From Streptomyces sp. NBC_01549 (GTDB taxonomy: Bacteria; Actinomycetota; Actinomycetes; Streptomycetales; Streptomycetaceae): DNA of 64,000 nucleotides. The notes beneath the pieces were generated by a model that was not told the origin of the DNA, ran no database searches, and saw only the letters and a list, made by a program, of their open reading frames with translations. The position numbers and the translations under genes were made by a program. Each line of letters opens with the position of its first letter. The stretch's first letter is position 1. The stretch spans positions 744,001-808,000 of the forward strand of contig NZ_JAPEPW010000004.1 of the NCBI RefSeq assembly GCF_026339955.1, written 5' to 3'. This document shows positions 51,831 to 61,172 of this stretch, piece after piece.

Positions 51831-54800
51831 CAGACACCGCCCTCACAGGTCAGCTTGGCGTCGGCCCAGTCGGCGTGGTCGAGGGCGTTGCCGTCCCCGG
51901 CGTCCGATACGACGAGTTCGAGCCGGCGCGCGCCCGCCACGTCGACGTCGATCTTCTTCGTCGCGGTGTCCCGGTCGACGGTGCCGCTCTCGTAGACGGG
52001 GGTTCCGTCGGCGAGGACGGTGTAGGCGACGGTGGCCGGGCCGTCGGACCGGCCGTAGGTCTCCTGATCGAGGCCGAGCGCGGCGTGGAAGGTGGTGCAG
52101 GTGCCGCCGAGCCACACTTGCACGCTGCTGGCGGCGTGGGTGCCGAGGCCCTTGTCGTAGACGGTGTCGTGGAGAGTGAGCGGCAGGCCGTCGCCCTCGG
52201 CGTTCTCGCCGACGGACTGATCGCGTTCGACCGGCCCCCAGCCGTTGCTGCTGGACTGGAACGGCAGATCGCTGACGTAGTGTTCGCCGGTCGCGAGCGG
52301 CGGTGGCTGCGCGGCCACCACCTGTTCCCCGGTCACCGAACCGGGCTTGCCGGCGCGGGTGAAGTCGGCGGTGACGCGGAGAATCGCGACAGTGCCGGTC
52401 TTCTGGTCGGCGGGCACGGTGACGGTCCACCGGGCTTTCGCCGAGGCACCGGGTTTGAGGGTGCCGAGCCGCACCGGGTCGGCCGGGGTCGCGGTCCAGC
52501 CGTCGGGCAGCTTCGGGCTCAGGGTGAGGTCGCGGAGCGCCGTGCCGTCGTCCGGTACGGCAGCGGTCGTCGTGACCTGGTAGCTGTTGCCCGGCTCGAC
52601 GGTGTCGGGGGCGACGACGCTCACCCGCGCCGCGGTGGCCGGGTCGGCGTAGGTGGCGGCGTCGTAGGCCGGGGCGGCCACATCGGCGACCCGCAGCGAG
52701 GAGGTGACATTGCCGAGCGTGGTGAGACCCACCTTCCCGAGGCCACCGCTCTTCGCGTCCTCGCTCCACGAGGCGATGGCGATGGTGTTCTTGCCGTCGG
52801 TGCGCAGAATGCCGTTCGGGATGGGGAACGTGTGCTGCGGACCGGTGTCGTTGACGTAGTTGCCCATCAGCCAGCCGTTGACATAGATGAGGGCGCGGTA
52901 GTTCCGGTCGGGGTCGTCGGTGATGGTGACGCCGACGGAGACGTCCTGGCCCTTGGGCAGCCGGGGGTTGAAGGTGGTGCGGTACCAGGCGATGCCGGGG
53001 GTGGTGTCACTGGCCGGCAGCGTGGCGTCGTCCCAGGTGCGGTCCGGGTAGCCGGGCAGGGTCCAGCCCGAACGCTCCCCGTACAGACCGCCGTTGTTCA
53101 TGTGTCCGCGTACGGTGTCGACGGGCTGCTCACCGCCCCGGGCACCCTGGATGCGCCAGGTGATCTGCGCGTCGGAGCCTGCGAGATACGCCGTGGTCAG
53201 GCCGCGCGGCTGCTTGTGGTCGTCGCTGTTCCAGGTGAAGTCCTCGTTGTGGCCCATGTTGCCGACCAGGACGGAGATCACGTTCTCCTTGCCCTTGCGC
53301 AGCAACCCGGCGGCGAGGGGGAAGGTCTGGCGGCCGGTCTTGCTCGTGCCGGCGAACTTCCCGTTGATCCACACCGAGTACGCGCCCACCGCGGCCGAGC
53401 CGGTGTCCGGGTTGGTGGCGGAGGCGGTCAGGGAGAGGGACTTCTCGGTGCCGGTGGCCTTGAAGCGGCCGCGGTACCAGACATAGCCGTAGTGATAGCC
53501 GTACTCGTCCTGGTAGAGCACCGGTAGAGTCCCGGGCTTGGTCGGGTTGTCGGTGGTCAGCTTGTCGGCGTACGTCCAGGACGAGTCGTCGAAGTCCGGG
53601 TCGGCCTCCGGGGTTTCGGCAGACGTCTTCCAGCCGGTCAGCGCGGGGAGCTTGACGTCCTTCGGGCCGGGCACGATGCCCAGCAGGCTGCCGAAGGAGG
53701 TCGGCTTCACCTTGAGGGGTTCGCCGTTCCAGGTGACCTTCCGTACGCCGGGCGGTGCGAAGACCTCCAGAGGGCCCGCCTTCTTCGCATCGCCGGTGAG
53801 GGCGAGCGTCGTCCCCCGGCCGGTGACGGACGCCGTACGGACCAGTTCGGTGCCGCGTTCCAGCACGGGACCAGCCGCCGTGTCCTGCCGCCAGAAGCCG
53901 GCGGCCTCGGCGTCGGTGCCGATGAGCAGCAGCAGATCGGGGCGGCCGCCGCCCTGGACGAGGACCCGGGTGAGGCCGGAGTGGGTGTAGTCCAGCTTCA
54001 GGTCGCCGCGCTCGGCGTCCCAGGTGGCGTCCGCTTTGCCGTCCAGCACCGTGACCTTGGGCTCGGAGGAGTAGCGGAGCATCGTCTGTCCCTGGTCGCC
54101 CTCGCCGCCGTACAGCACGGCCTGGGTGCGTTCACCGGTCCGCGCGCTGGTCAGCAGCTCGCTGGTGGAGTAGACGAGCCGCTGGCCGCCGCCGAGGTCA
54201 TGGCCGGCGACGAGGATCTTGCCGGTCTTGCCGTTGAGCCGGACGGTGACCGGATACGTGCCGTCCGGCGTCTTCCAGTCGAAGGTGGTGGTGGCGTCGG
54301 CGTCGGCCATCGGGTCGTCGTGCCGGAGGTAGAGGAACTGGGTGTCGGTGTCCGGGTTGGCGCGGGCCTCGATGTGCACGGCGTCGTTGGACGAGGAGGG
54401 GGCGTCGGCCGGATCGGTGGCGGTGAGCGGTCCTGTGGTGGTGTAGAAGAGGCCCTGCCGCTTCAGCTCGTCGTAGTCGGCGCCGGTCTGGCGCGGCTCG
54501 CTGATCGGGGCGCCGTAGTCGTACGAGGTGTAGACCTGGCGCGGGTCGGCGAGCCACCCCCAGTTGGTGCCGCCGTAGGTCATGTAGAGGTTTTCGATGG
54601 TCGTGCCCTGCATGACCTCGTGCTTGTTGACGATCTTCTGGTAGGCGGGGCCCATCTTCTGCCGGCACTCGTCGTAGCCGGTGTCGCCCCAGGTCTGGAA
54701 CCAGCCGGTGCCCGCCTCGAAGACCGCCAGCGGCTTCGTCTCGTCCTGGCGCGCGAGTGCGGGCAGCCACCACTCGCCCTTGCAGAAGGAGTTGTACTGG

Positions 54801-55552
54801 TCCAGCTCGCCGACGAAGTCCAGGCCCTCGCCGCCCGCGTACCGCGGCATCGGCTCGTTGCCGACCAGGGGCACGGTGATGCCGTCGGCTCGTACCTGCT
54901 TGGAGAGATCGACGATGTAGTCGCGGCCTTCGGGGTCGTACAACTCGTTCTCGACCTGGTAGAGCAGCACCGGTCCGGTGCCGTCGGTGACCTGGCGGCG
55001 GGCGAGGATCTTGTCGATCTCCTTGAGCCACTCGCGGGCGGCGTCGAGGTATTCGGGGTCGGTGGAGCGGGCCTGTCCCTTCTGCGTCATCAGCCAGCCG
55101 GGGAAGCCACCGCCGTCTGTCTCGGCGTTGATGTACGGGCCCGGCCGGGCGATGACATAGAGCCCGGCCTCCTCGGCCATGTCGAGCAGCTTGTCGACGT
55201 CACGGATCCCGGTGAAGTCGTAACGGCCTTTCGCCGGAGAGTGGTAGCCCCAGTCGAAGTAGATCGAGACGGCGTTCATGCCGCTCGCCTTGATCTTCTG
55301 GAGTACGTCGCGCCACAGGTCGGGGCTGGGGAGCCGCCAGTAGTGGAACTCCCCGGACCAGACGAAGAGCCGCTCGCCGTCGACCTTGACGGAGTACCTG
55401 TCGTAACTGACCGTGTGCGGCGTGGGCTTGGCGGCTGCGGCGGTCCGGACCGTGGCGTGGGCGGGTACTGCCACGGTCAGGATCGCGAGCAGTACGGCGG
55501 CCAACGCCGCGGCCAGTGGGGTACGCAGTTGTGGGACTCGGGCGAGGTTCAC
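51830..55552 (-). CDS. Secreted beta-galactosidase (GH35), multidomain
   Basis: This 1240-residue exported enzyme has leader LAAALAAVLLAILTVAVPA. The GH35 barrel follows: FVWSGEFHYWRLPSPDLWRD, NAVSIYFDWGYHSPAKGRYD, acid/base Glu in LLYQVENELYDPEG (near residue 200) and nucleophile Glu in PLAVFEAGTGWFQTWGD (near residue 281). After beta-galactosidase domains 2-4 (jelly rolls; NNGGLYGERSGWTLPGYPD) come a NEW3-like domain and a C-terminal NPCBM carbohydrate-binding domain (GLGTHAASSVQVWLGGTCTT). It releases beta-galactose from glycans outside the cell. Its GTG overlaps the stop of the other GH35 gene. Confidence 0.9.
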   Translation of the reverse strand: MNLARVPQLRTPLAAALAAVLLAILTVAVPAHATVRTAAAAKPTPHTVSYDRYSVKVDGERLFVWSGEFHYWRLPSPDLWRDVLQKIKASGMNAVSIYFDWGYHSPAKGRYDFTGIRDVDKLLDMAEEAGLYVIARPGPYINAETDGGGFPGWLMTQKGQARSTDPEYLDAAREWLKEIDKILARRQVTDGTGPVLLYQVENELYDPEGRDYIVDLSKQVRADGITVPLVGNEPMPRYAGGEGLDFVGELDQYNSFCKGEWWLPALARQDETKPLAVFEAGTGWFQTWGDTGYDECRQKMGPAYQKIVNKHEVMQGTTIENLYMTYGGTNWGWLADPRQVYTSYDYGAPISEPRQTGADYDELKRQGLFYTTTGPLTATDPADAPSSSNDAVHIEARANPDTDTQFLYLRHDDPMADADATTTFDWKTPDGTYPVTVRLNGKTGKILVAGHDLGGGQRLVYSTSELLTSARTGERTQAVLYGGEGDQGQTMLRYSSEPKVTVLDGKADATWDAERGDLKLDYTHSGLTRVLVQGGGRPDLLLLIGTDAEAAGFWRQDTAAGPVLERGTELVRTASVTGRGTTLALTGDAKKAGPLEVFAPPGVRKVTWNGEPLKVKPTSFGSLLGIVPGPKDVKLPALTGWKTSAETPEADPDFDDSSWTYADKLTTDNPTKPGTLPVLYQDEYGYHYGYVWYRGRFKATGTEKSLSLTASATNPDTGSAAVGAYSVWINGKFAGTSKTGRQTFPLAAGLLRKGKENVISVLVGNMGHNEDFTWNSDDHKQPRGLTTAYLAGSDAQITWRIQGARGGEQPVDTVRGHMNNGGLYGERSGWTLPGYPDRTWDDATLPASDTTPGIAWYRTTFNPRLPKGQDVSVGVTITDDPDRNYRALIYVNGWLMGNYVNDTGPQHTFPIPNGILRTDGKNTIAIASWSEDAKSGGLGKVGLTTLGNVTSSLRVADVAAPAYDAATYADPATAARVSVVAPDTVEPGNSYQVTTTAAVPDDGTALRDLTLSPKLPDGWTATPADPVRLGTLKPGASAKARWTVTVPADQKTGTVAILRVTADFTRAGKPGSVTGEQVVAAQPPPLATGEHYVSDLPFQSSSNGWGPVERDQSVGENAEGDGLPLTLHDTVYDKGLGTHAASSVQVWLGGTCTTFHAALGLDQETYGRSDGPATVAYTVLADGTPVYESGTVDRDTATKKIDVDVAGARRLELVVSDAGDGNALDHADWADAKLTCEGGV

Positions 55553-58500
55553 GAGGTGCCTCCCGCGCAGGTCAGCTTGGCGTCGGCCCAGTCGGCGTGG
55601 TCCGTGGAGACATCGCCGTCCCCGTCGACCAGCAGGTCGAGCCAGCGGGCGTCGGTCACGTCCACGCCGATGTCGGTGCCGCCGTCGGAGCCGCGCACCA
55701 CCGGGGTTGTGACGAGGGAGCGGCCGTCGGCGATCACTTGGAAGGAGACGCTGCCGCTGTCACCGACCTCGTCGTCCACCCCGGCGGTAGCGGTGAAGCG
55801 GGTGCAACCGCCGCCGAGATAGACCCGGATCTGGCTGTTCGCGTGCACGCCGAGGCCCTTGGCGTAGAAAGTGCCGCCGATGCTCAGGGGGCGTCCGTCA
55901 CCGGCTGCGGACTCCCCGTTGGAGGCGTCCTTCTCCACCGGACCCCAGCCGCTGACCGCCTTGACGAGGGTCAGGTCGCTGACGTAGCCGTCGGAGGACA
56001 GCCCCGGCGGCGGCACCTGTACGGCCCGTACACCCGTGACGGTGCCCGGACGGCCGGGCTGGGTGAGCTTGGCGGTCGCGGACAGGACGGCGTAGTGGAC
56101 CGGGTCGCCGGGCGGGGTGACCGTGTAGTCGGCGGTCACCGTGTCGCCGGGCCGGACCCGGTCGAAACGGGTGGTGTCGTCGGTGGTCGCGGTCCAGCCG
56201 TCCGGGACCTTCAGCGCCAGCTCGACGTTCCGGGCGGTGGGCGCGTCCTTCGGCACGCCGACGGTGACGGGGACCTTGGCGGCGGTGCCGGTGCTCAGGA
56301 ACGGATCGGCGTCGACGGTGACACGGGCGCCGGAGTCCGGCATGGCGTACGTCTTGGCGTCGTACGAGGGCGCGGCCACCGTACCGACCTTGATCCCGCC
56401 CGCCGAGGCGCCGAGGTCGACGAGCCTCGCCGAACCCGGGCCCGCACCGGCCTCGGTGGACCACACGGCCAGGGCGATGGTGTTGCTGCCCTGCTCGCGC
56501 AGGATGCCCTTGGGGATGACGAACCGTGTCTGGGGTCCGGTGTCCGGCAAATAGCGGCCGATCAGCCAGCCGTTGACGAAGATCTGGGCGCGGTAGCCGG
56601 TGCTGCCGCCGTCGGCTTCGGCGAGATCGAGTGCGATCGCGTTGTCCTGGCCCTGCGGCAGGTCGAGCCGGGCGGAGGTGCGGTACCAGCGCACGCCTGG
56701 CCCGGTCTTCCCGGAGAGGGTGGTGCTCTTCCAGCCGCCGTCGGGGTATCCCGGCAGCGACCAGCCGGCCCGCTCCCCGTACAGCCCGCCGTTGTTGTAC
56801 GGGCCCCGCGCGGTGTCGACCGGGTCGTCACCTCCACGGCTGCCCTGGATCTTCCAGGTGAAGGTTGAGGCCCCGCCGATCACCTCGGCGCCGAGCAGAC
56901 CGCGCGGCTCCTTGGAGTAGTCGTGGCCCCATTCCTCGTTGTGGCCCGCGTTCTCCACGAGGACGGAGAGGACGTTGTCCCCGCTGCCCTTCAGCGTGTC
57001 CGCCGGGATGTCGAAGGTGTGCGCGCCGTTGCCGGAGCTGCCGAGGTAGCGGCCATTGAGCCAGACCGCGTACTGGCCGGTCGGACCGGTCTTGGTGTCG
57101 AGTGCGAGCGCGGTCGCGGCACCGGTGGTCCTGAACCGGCCGCGATACCAGACGTTGCCGTGGTGGTAGCCGTACTCGTCCATCGCGAGGACCGGCAGCG
57201 ACCCGGCCAGCGCCGGGTTGTTGGCGGTGAGGTGGTCGGCGGTGGTCCAGGCGGAGTCGTCGAAGCCCGGGGCGGCCTCCGGTGCCTCCTCCTTGTACTT
57301 CCATGTCGTGAGCGCGGGCAGCTCGACCGGGCGCGGCGCCTGGGTGACGGCGACCTTGCGGCCGTTCCAGGTCACCTTCTTGGCGTCCGCGATGACCTCG
57401 ATCTTTGCGGCCTTGGTGGAGTCTCCGGTCAACTTCAGGGTGCCACCCGCCTGTTCGGCGGTACGGACGAGGGACGGACCTCGTACGAGGACCGGGCCCG
57501 CGGCGGTGTCCTGTCGCCACCAGTGGGCGGTCTCGGAGGTGTCGGCGATCAGCAACTCCAGGCCGTTCACCAGCACGCGGGCCAGGCCCTCGTGCGTGTA
57601 GTTCAGGCGCAGGTCGCCGCGTTCGGCGTCCCAGGTGGTGGTGACATCGCCGTCGAGGGCGGTCACCTTGGGCCGCTCGGCGTACCGCAGCACGGTCTCG
57701 CCGGCCTCGCCCTCACGCCCGTACAGCAGCGCCACGTCCCGGTCGCCGATCCGGGCGTGCGTCATGATCTCCGAAGTGGAGTAGACGAGCCGCTGGCCGC
57801 CCAGGTCGTAGCCCGCGACGAGGAGTTTGGCGTCCCGGCCGTCGACGGTGATCTCGCCCTGCTGCGGGACGCGCGGATAGTCGCCGTCCTTGCCCGAGAG
57901 GGACAGGGTGGTCTCGTCCTTGTCCCTCACGCGGGTGTCGGCGTGCCGGACGGTGAAGAACTGGGTGCCGTCGTCGGGGTTGACGCGCCGGTCGATGCGC
58001 AGGGCGTCGTCTGACGGGACGGGGGCCTCGGCCTTGTCCGTGCGCGCCAGCGAGGTCACCGAGTTGACCATGTACCCGAGACGCTTGAACTCCTGGTACT
58101 TGCCCGTGAGTTGACGGGACTCGTTGATCGGGGCCCCATAGTCGTACGACGTGTAGACCGCGTTGGGGTCGGCGAGCCAGCCCCAGTTGGTGCCGCCGTA
58201 CGTCATGTAGAAGGACTGGCCGCTCACCCCCGCGGCGATGTTCATCTTGCTGAACACCCGGGTGAAGTCGGTGCCGGTGAGTTTCGCGCAGTCTCGGTAT
58301 CCGGTGCCGCCCCAGGGGTCGAAGGCGCCGCCCTGTGCCTCCGGGATGATCAGAGGAGACTCGGGCTTCCACTCGTTGACGTACGAGTAGTCGGGCAGGT
58401 TCTTCCAGGTGTCGGGGTTCTTGCAGTCGAAGCCCTGCGGGTAGGCGTCGAAGCCGTAGATGTCCGGGGCGCCCTTGCCGCTGACCCAGTTTCTGTTGGC

Positions 58501-59184
58501 GCCGCCGTCGTTGACGAAGGTGGGCACATCGATGCCGTCTTCCTTCGCCCAGTCGATGAGGGTCTGCATGTAGTCGGCGTCGTGCCGACCGCCCTGGTAC
58601 TCGTTCTCGACCTGGTAGAGGATCACCGACCCCGTGCCGCGGGTGAGTTGGTGGCGCGCGATGATCGGGTTGATCCGGCTCATCCACTCCCGGGCCGCCT
58701 TCATGTACTCCGGCTCGGAGGTGCGGTTCACGCCGGCCTGTGTCTTCCGCCAGGCCGGCATGCCGCCGCCGGAGACCTCCGCGTTGATGTACGGGCCCGG
58801 GCGGGCGATCACATACAGGCCCGCGCGCTCGGCCTCGTCGAGCAGCCGCTCCACATCGCGGATGCCGGTGAAGTCGTACGAGCCCGGCTTGGCCGAGTGG
58901 TAGCCCCAGTCGAAGTAGAGCGAGACCGCGTTGAATCCGGCCGCCTTGATCTTCTGCAGTACGTCGCGCCACGCGTCGGGGCTGGGCAGCCGGAAGTAGT
59001 GGAACTCGGCGGCCCAGAGGTACAGGGGCTTGCCGTCGACCCGCACGGAGTACTGGTCGTAGGTGACGGTGTGCTGCGCCTGGGCCTGTTGTCCCGCCTG
59101 GGCCGGTGTCGCGACACCTGTACTGGTCAGGGGCATGACAGTCAGTGCTCCGGCGAGCAGCAGAGATCTCCACTTGCCCCTCAT
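55549..59184 (-). CDS. Secreted beta-galactosidase (GH35), paralogue
   Basis: This 1211-residue protein has the same architecture as its downstream neighbour. Signal MRGKWRSLLLAGALTVMPLT is followed by the GH35 barrel with LYLWAAEFHYFRLPSPDAWR, acid/base Glu in ILYQVENEYQGG and nucleophile Glu in LIIPEAQGGAFDPWGG. Beta domains, a NEW3-like domain and NPCBM (GLGVHANSQIRVYLGGGCTR) complete it. The two copies clearly arose by duplication but differ around the active site (EAQGG against EAGTG), so linkage specificity probably differs. The ATG overlaps the GH123-like stop as ATGA. The long open frame upstream is antisense-like shadow sequence. Confidence 0.9.
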   Translation of the reverse strand: MRGKWRSLLLAGALTVMPLTSTGVATPAQAGQQAQAQHTVTYDQYSVRVDGKPLYLWAAEFHYFRLPSPDAWRDVLQKIKAAGFNAVSLYFDWGYHSAKPGSYDFTGIRDVERLLDEAERAGLYVIARPGPYINAEVSGGGMPAWRKTQAGVNRTSEPEYMKAAREWMSRINPIIARHQLTRGTGSVILYQVENEYQGGRHDADYMQTLIDWAKEDGIDVPTFVNDGGANRNWVSGKGAPDIYGFDAYPQGFDCKNPDTWKNLPDYSYVNEWKPESPLIIPEAQGGAFDPWGGTGYRDCAKLTGTDFTRVFSKMNIAAGVSGQSFYMTYGGTNWGWLADPNAVYTSYDYGAPINESRQLTGKYQEFKRLGYMVNSVTSLARTDKAEAPVPSDDALRIDRRVNPDDGTQFFTVRHADTRVRDKDETTLSLSGKDGDYPRVPQQGEITVDGRDAKLLVAGYDLGGQRLVYSTSEIMTHARIGDRDVALLYGREGEAGETVLRYAERPKVTALDGDVTTTWDAERGDLRLNYTHEGLARVLVNGLELLIADTSETAHWWRQDTAAGPVLVRGPSLVRTAEQAGGTLKLTGDSTKAAKIEVIADAKKVTWNGRKVAVTQAPRPVELPALTTWKYKEEAPEAAPGFDDSAWTTADHLTANNPALAGSLPVLAMDEYGYHHGNVWYRGRFRTTGAATALALDTKTGPTGQYAVWLNGRYLGSSGNGAHTFDIPADTLKGSGDNVLSVLVENAGHNEEWGHDYSKEPRGLLGAEVIGGASTFTWKIQGSRGGDDPVDTARGPYNNGGLYGERAGWSLPGYPDGGWKSTTLSGKTGPGVRWYRTSARLDLPQGQDNAIALDLAEADGGSTGYRAQIFVNGWLIGRYLPDTGPQTRFVIPKGILREQGSNTIALAVWSTEAGAGPGSARLVDLGASAGGIKVGTVAAPSYDAKTYAMPDSGARVTVDADPFLSTGTAAKVPVTVGVPKDAPTARNVELALKVPDGWTATTDDTTRFDRVRPGDTVTADYTVTPPGDPVHYAVLSATAKLTQPGRPGTVTGVRAVQVPPPGLSSDGYVSDLTLVKAVSGWGPVEKDASNGESAAGDGRPLSIGGTFYAKGLGVHANSQIRVYLGGGCTRFTATAGVDDEVGDSGSVSFQVIADGRSLVTTPVVRGSDGGTDIGVDVTDARWLDLLVDGDGDVSTDHADWADAKLTCAGGTS

Positions 59185-61049
59185 GACGTCAGCTCCTTCA
59201 CGATTGCCGCCCGCGCGGTCTCGATGTCGCTGACGTCCTTCGTCCGGCCGTCGAGGTTCCGGGTCGCGGTGGTGAGGGCCTCGGTCAGCGCGTCGCTGTC
59301 GGTGCCGCCGTCCTTCTTCCGCAGCTGGGCGATGAGCTCGTAGTCCTCGATGCCCTCCTTCAGCTGCTCCCAGCGGATGCTGGACATCGGCCCGTCCTTG
59401 CCCGGGTAGACCAGGTACTCGTCGCCCTGCGTGAAGATGTGCACCGGCTGCTTGAAGGGGTCGCTGGTCCAGCTGTTGTACGACCAGCGCAGGAAACCGT
59501 CCAGATTTCGCTGGGCGGAGATCCACGGCAGCATCCGCGACTCGACGGCGGGCGAGTACGACAGCGTGTTGGGGTGGGCCGGCGAGCCGTACACGTAGAA
59601 GGTTGTGATCTTGCCGGCCTTGCGCCGCTCCGCCACCTTCTCCTTCGTCATCGCGTCGATGCCGCCCCAGTCGACGGACAGGTTGGACGCCACGCCCTCG
59701 GTGCTGATCGAACCGGCCACGGAGATACGGTTGTCGAAGGCTGGCGCGACCTCGTGGACGAAGTCCTTGACGACCGTCATGGTGTCGATGGGCCGCTCGT
59801 CGAAGGACAGCCAGGTGTTGTCCAGCCAGCCCTTCGCCTTCAGATGCTTCTCGAAGGCGGGTAGGAACGCTCCCCACGCCTCCCGCCAGCGGTCCCCGCC
59901 CAGATCGACGTTCTCGTAGACGGTCTTGCCGGTACTGGTGTCGGTGTAGGTGAGGTGCTCCTGGTCCTGGAACGCCAGCATGGAGAAGGCGCCGATGTCG
60001 GGCCCGAGACCGGCGCGCCTGGCGGTCTGGACGTACTTGTCCCAGCGGCTGAAGTCGAAGGAGAACGTCTTTCCGTTCCAGGACCAGCCCACCATGCTGG
60101 TGTACGGCGTGGCGGTCTGTGACTCCCGCGTGCCGAGCGACCACTGGTGGTGCCAGGGGTTGTCGACGATGGTGGTATTGATGACCTTCTGGCCGCGCGA
60201 GGCCAGGTCGCGGTCGTACGTGTCGATCAGCTTCCAGTGCTCGTCGGACCAGAGCTTGACGCCGTGGTTCTTGGCGATCGTCTCCGGTTGTGCCCATACG
60301 TCGAGGAAGAAGTCGTAGTCCTTCGGGTCGGGCACGCTCGCGTCGGCGACCTCGATGGTCAGCGGGTACGTGGTCTGGGTGCGGCCGTCCGCTTTGACCT
60401 TGACCGTGCCGGTGTAGGTGCCGGGCTTGGCCGTCTTGGGGATGTGGAAGGTGAACCACAGCGGTTGTGCCGCGTACGCGGGCACGTCCACGGAGTCCCG
60501 TTCCTCGAGCGCGTCGCCGACCACATCGGGGTTGCGGTCGCCGGACACCTCCTTGCCCGAGCTGACCTGGTCGATGGTGGCGGACCAGTCGACCTCGCTC
60601 TTGGAGCGCTGTACGGGCACATACTTGACGAACCGGACCTCGGTGTCGTCACCGGACAGCCTCGCTCCGCCGGGCCCGGTGAGGTCGCCGACCACGGCCT
60701 TGACGTCGTCGAGGTTCTGGCCTGAGGCGATCGCCAGCTGCGCCGAGACCTGCTCGTTGCGGACGGCGGAGAGCTTGAGCTCCTTGGTGTCCTTGCCCTG
60801 GATGGCGGTCATCGGGTAGCGCGGGACCCGTTCCTCCGCGGAGCCGGCGAAGGAGCCGGTGGGAACCCAGGTGATGGTGTCCCTGGTGCCCATGGCGTCG
60901 GCGACCTTGACGGTCAGCCAGGTGGTGGTGGCCTTGGAATTGAGGTCGGTGCCGCTGGTCGTCGTACCGGTGACGGCGATCGCGGTGGTGCTCGCGGCCA
61001 CGACCACGCCCGCGACGAAGCCGGCGACAGCTGAGGACGTACGTGCCAT
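59181..61049 (-). CDS. Secreted GH123-like glycosidase (DUF4091)
   Basis: This 622-residue protein has an N-terminal hydrophobic export signal (AVAGFVAGVVVAASTTAIAV). Beta-rich N-terminal domains (ERDSVDVPAYAAQPLWFTFH; KPGTYTGTVKVKADG) precede the DUF4091/GH123 barrel: NPWHHQWSLGTRESQTAT, TWLSFDERPIDTMTVVKDFV with the Asp-Glu catalytic pair near residue 415, and the hallmark RWEQLKEGIEDYELIAQLRK. Characterised GH123 enzymes are beta-N-acetylgalactosaminidases that use substrate-assisted catalysis. It opens the overlapping gene chain GH123-GH35-GH35. Confidence 0.84.
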   Translation of the reverse strand: MARTSSAVAGFVAGVVVAASTTAIAVTGTTTSGTDLNSKATTTWLTVKVADAMGTRDTITWVPTGSFAGSAEERVPRYPMTAIQGKDTKELKLSAVRNEQVSAQLAIASGQNLDDVKAVVGDLTGPGGARLSGDDTEVRFVKYVPVQRSKSEVDWSATIDQVSSGKEVSGDRNPDVVGDALEERDSVDVPAYAAQPLWFTFHIPKTAKPGTYTGTVKVKADGRTQTTYPLTIEVADASVPDPKDYDFFLDVWAQPETIAKNHGVKLWSDEHWKLIDTYDRDLASRGQKVINTTIVDNPWHHQWSLGTRESQTATPYTSMVGWSWNGKTFSFDFSRWDKYVQTARRAGLGPDIGAFSMLAFQDQEHLTYTDTSTGKTVYENVDLGGDRWREAWGAFLPAFEKHLKAKGWLDNTWLSFDERPIDTMTVVKDFVHEVAPAFDNRISVAGSISTEGVASNLSVDWGGIDAMTKEKVAERRKAGKITTFYVYGSPAHPNTLSYSPAVESRMLPWISAQRNLDGFLRWSYNSWTSDPFKQPVHIFTQGDEYLVYPGKDGPMSSIRWEQLKEGIEDYELIAQLRKKDGGTDSDALTEALTTATRNLDGRTKDVSDIETARAAIVKELTS

Positions 61050-61090
61050 GGGGCTGGGTTCCCTCTCTCACGGGCGTGCAGGGAGTGGTC

Positions 61091-61123
61091 CCCGGCAGAC
61101 CCCAGGGGTGGGGGTCTGCCGGG
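61091..61123 (-). terminator. Perfect 13-base hairpin between GH31 and the GH123-like gene
   Basis: CCCGGCAGACCCC and GGGGTCTGCCGGG enclose a 7-base loop, about 50 bases after the GH31 stop. It could terminate or attenuate transcription, letting the downstream chain be set at a different level. Confidence 0.6.
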
Positions 61124-61172
61124 AAGCGGGGTGATGCCAGTGGCGCCGATGGTGTCGGTGGCGCCTGTTGTG

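Noticed and set aside
52000..55822. Long plus-strand open frames (up to ~610 codons) opposite the glycosidase genes
   Set aside because: They are antisense frames created by high third-position G+C. They lack recognisable domains, while the minus strand carries full enzyme motifs.
59185..60459. Extension of the second GH35 frame far upstream of its signal peptide
   Set aside because: The upstream part is Arg/His-rich shadow of the GH123-like gene. The signal peptide and ATGA overlap fix the start at 59184.
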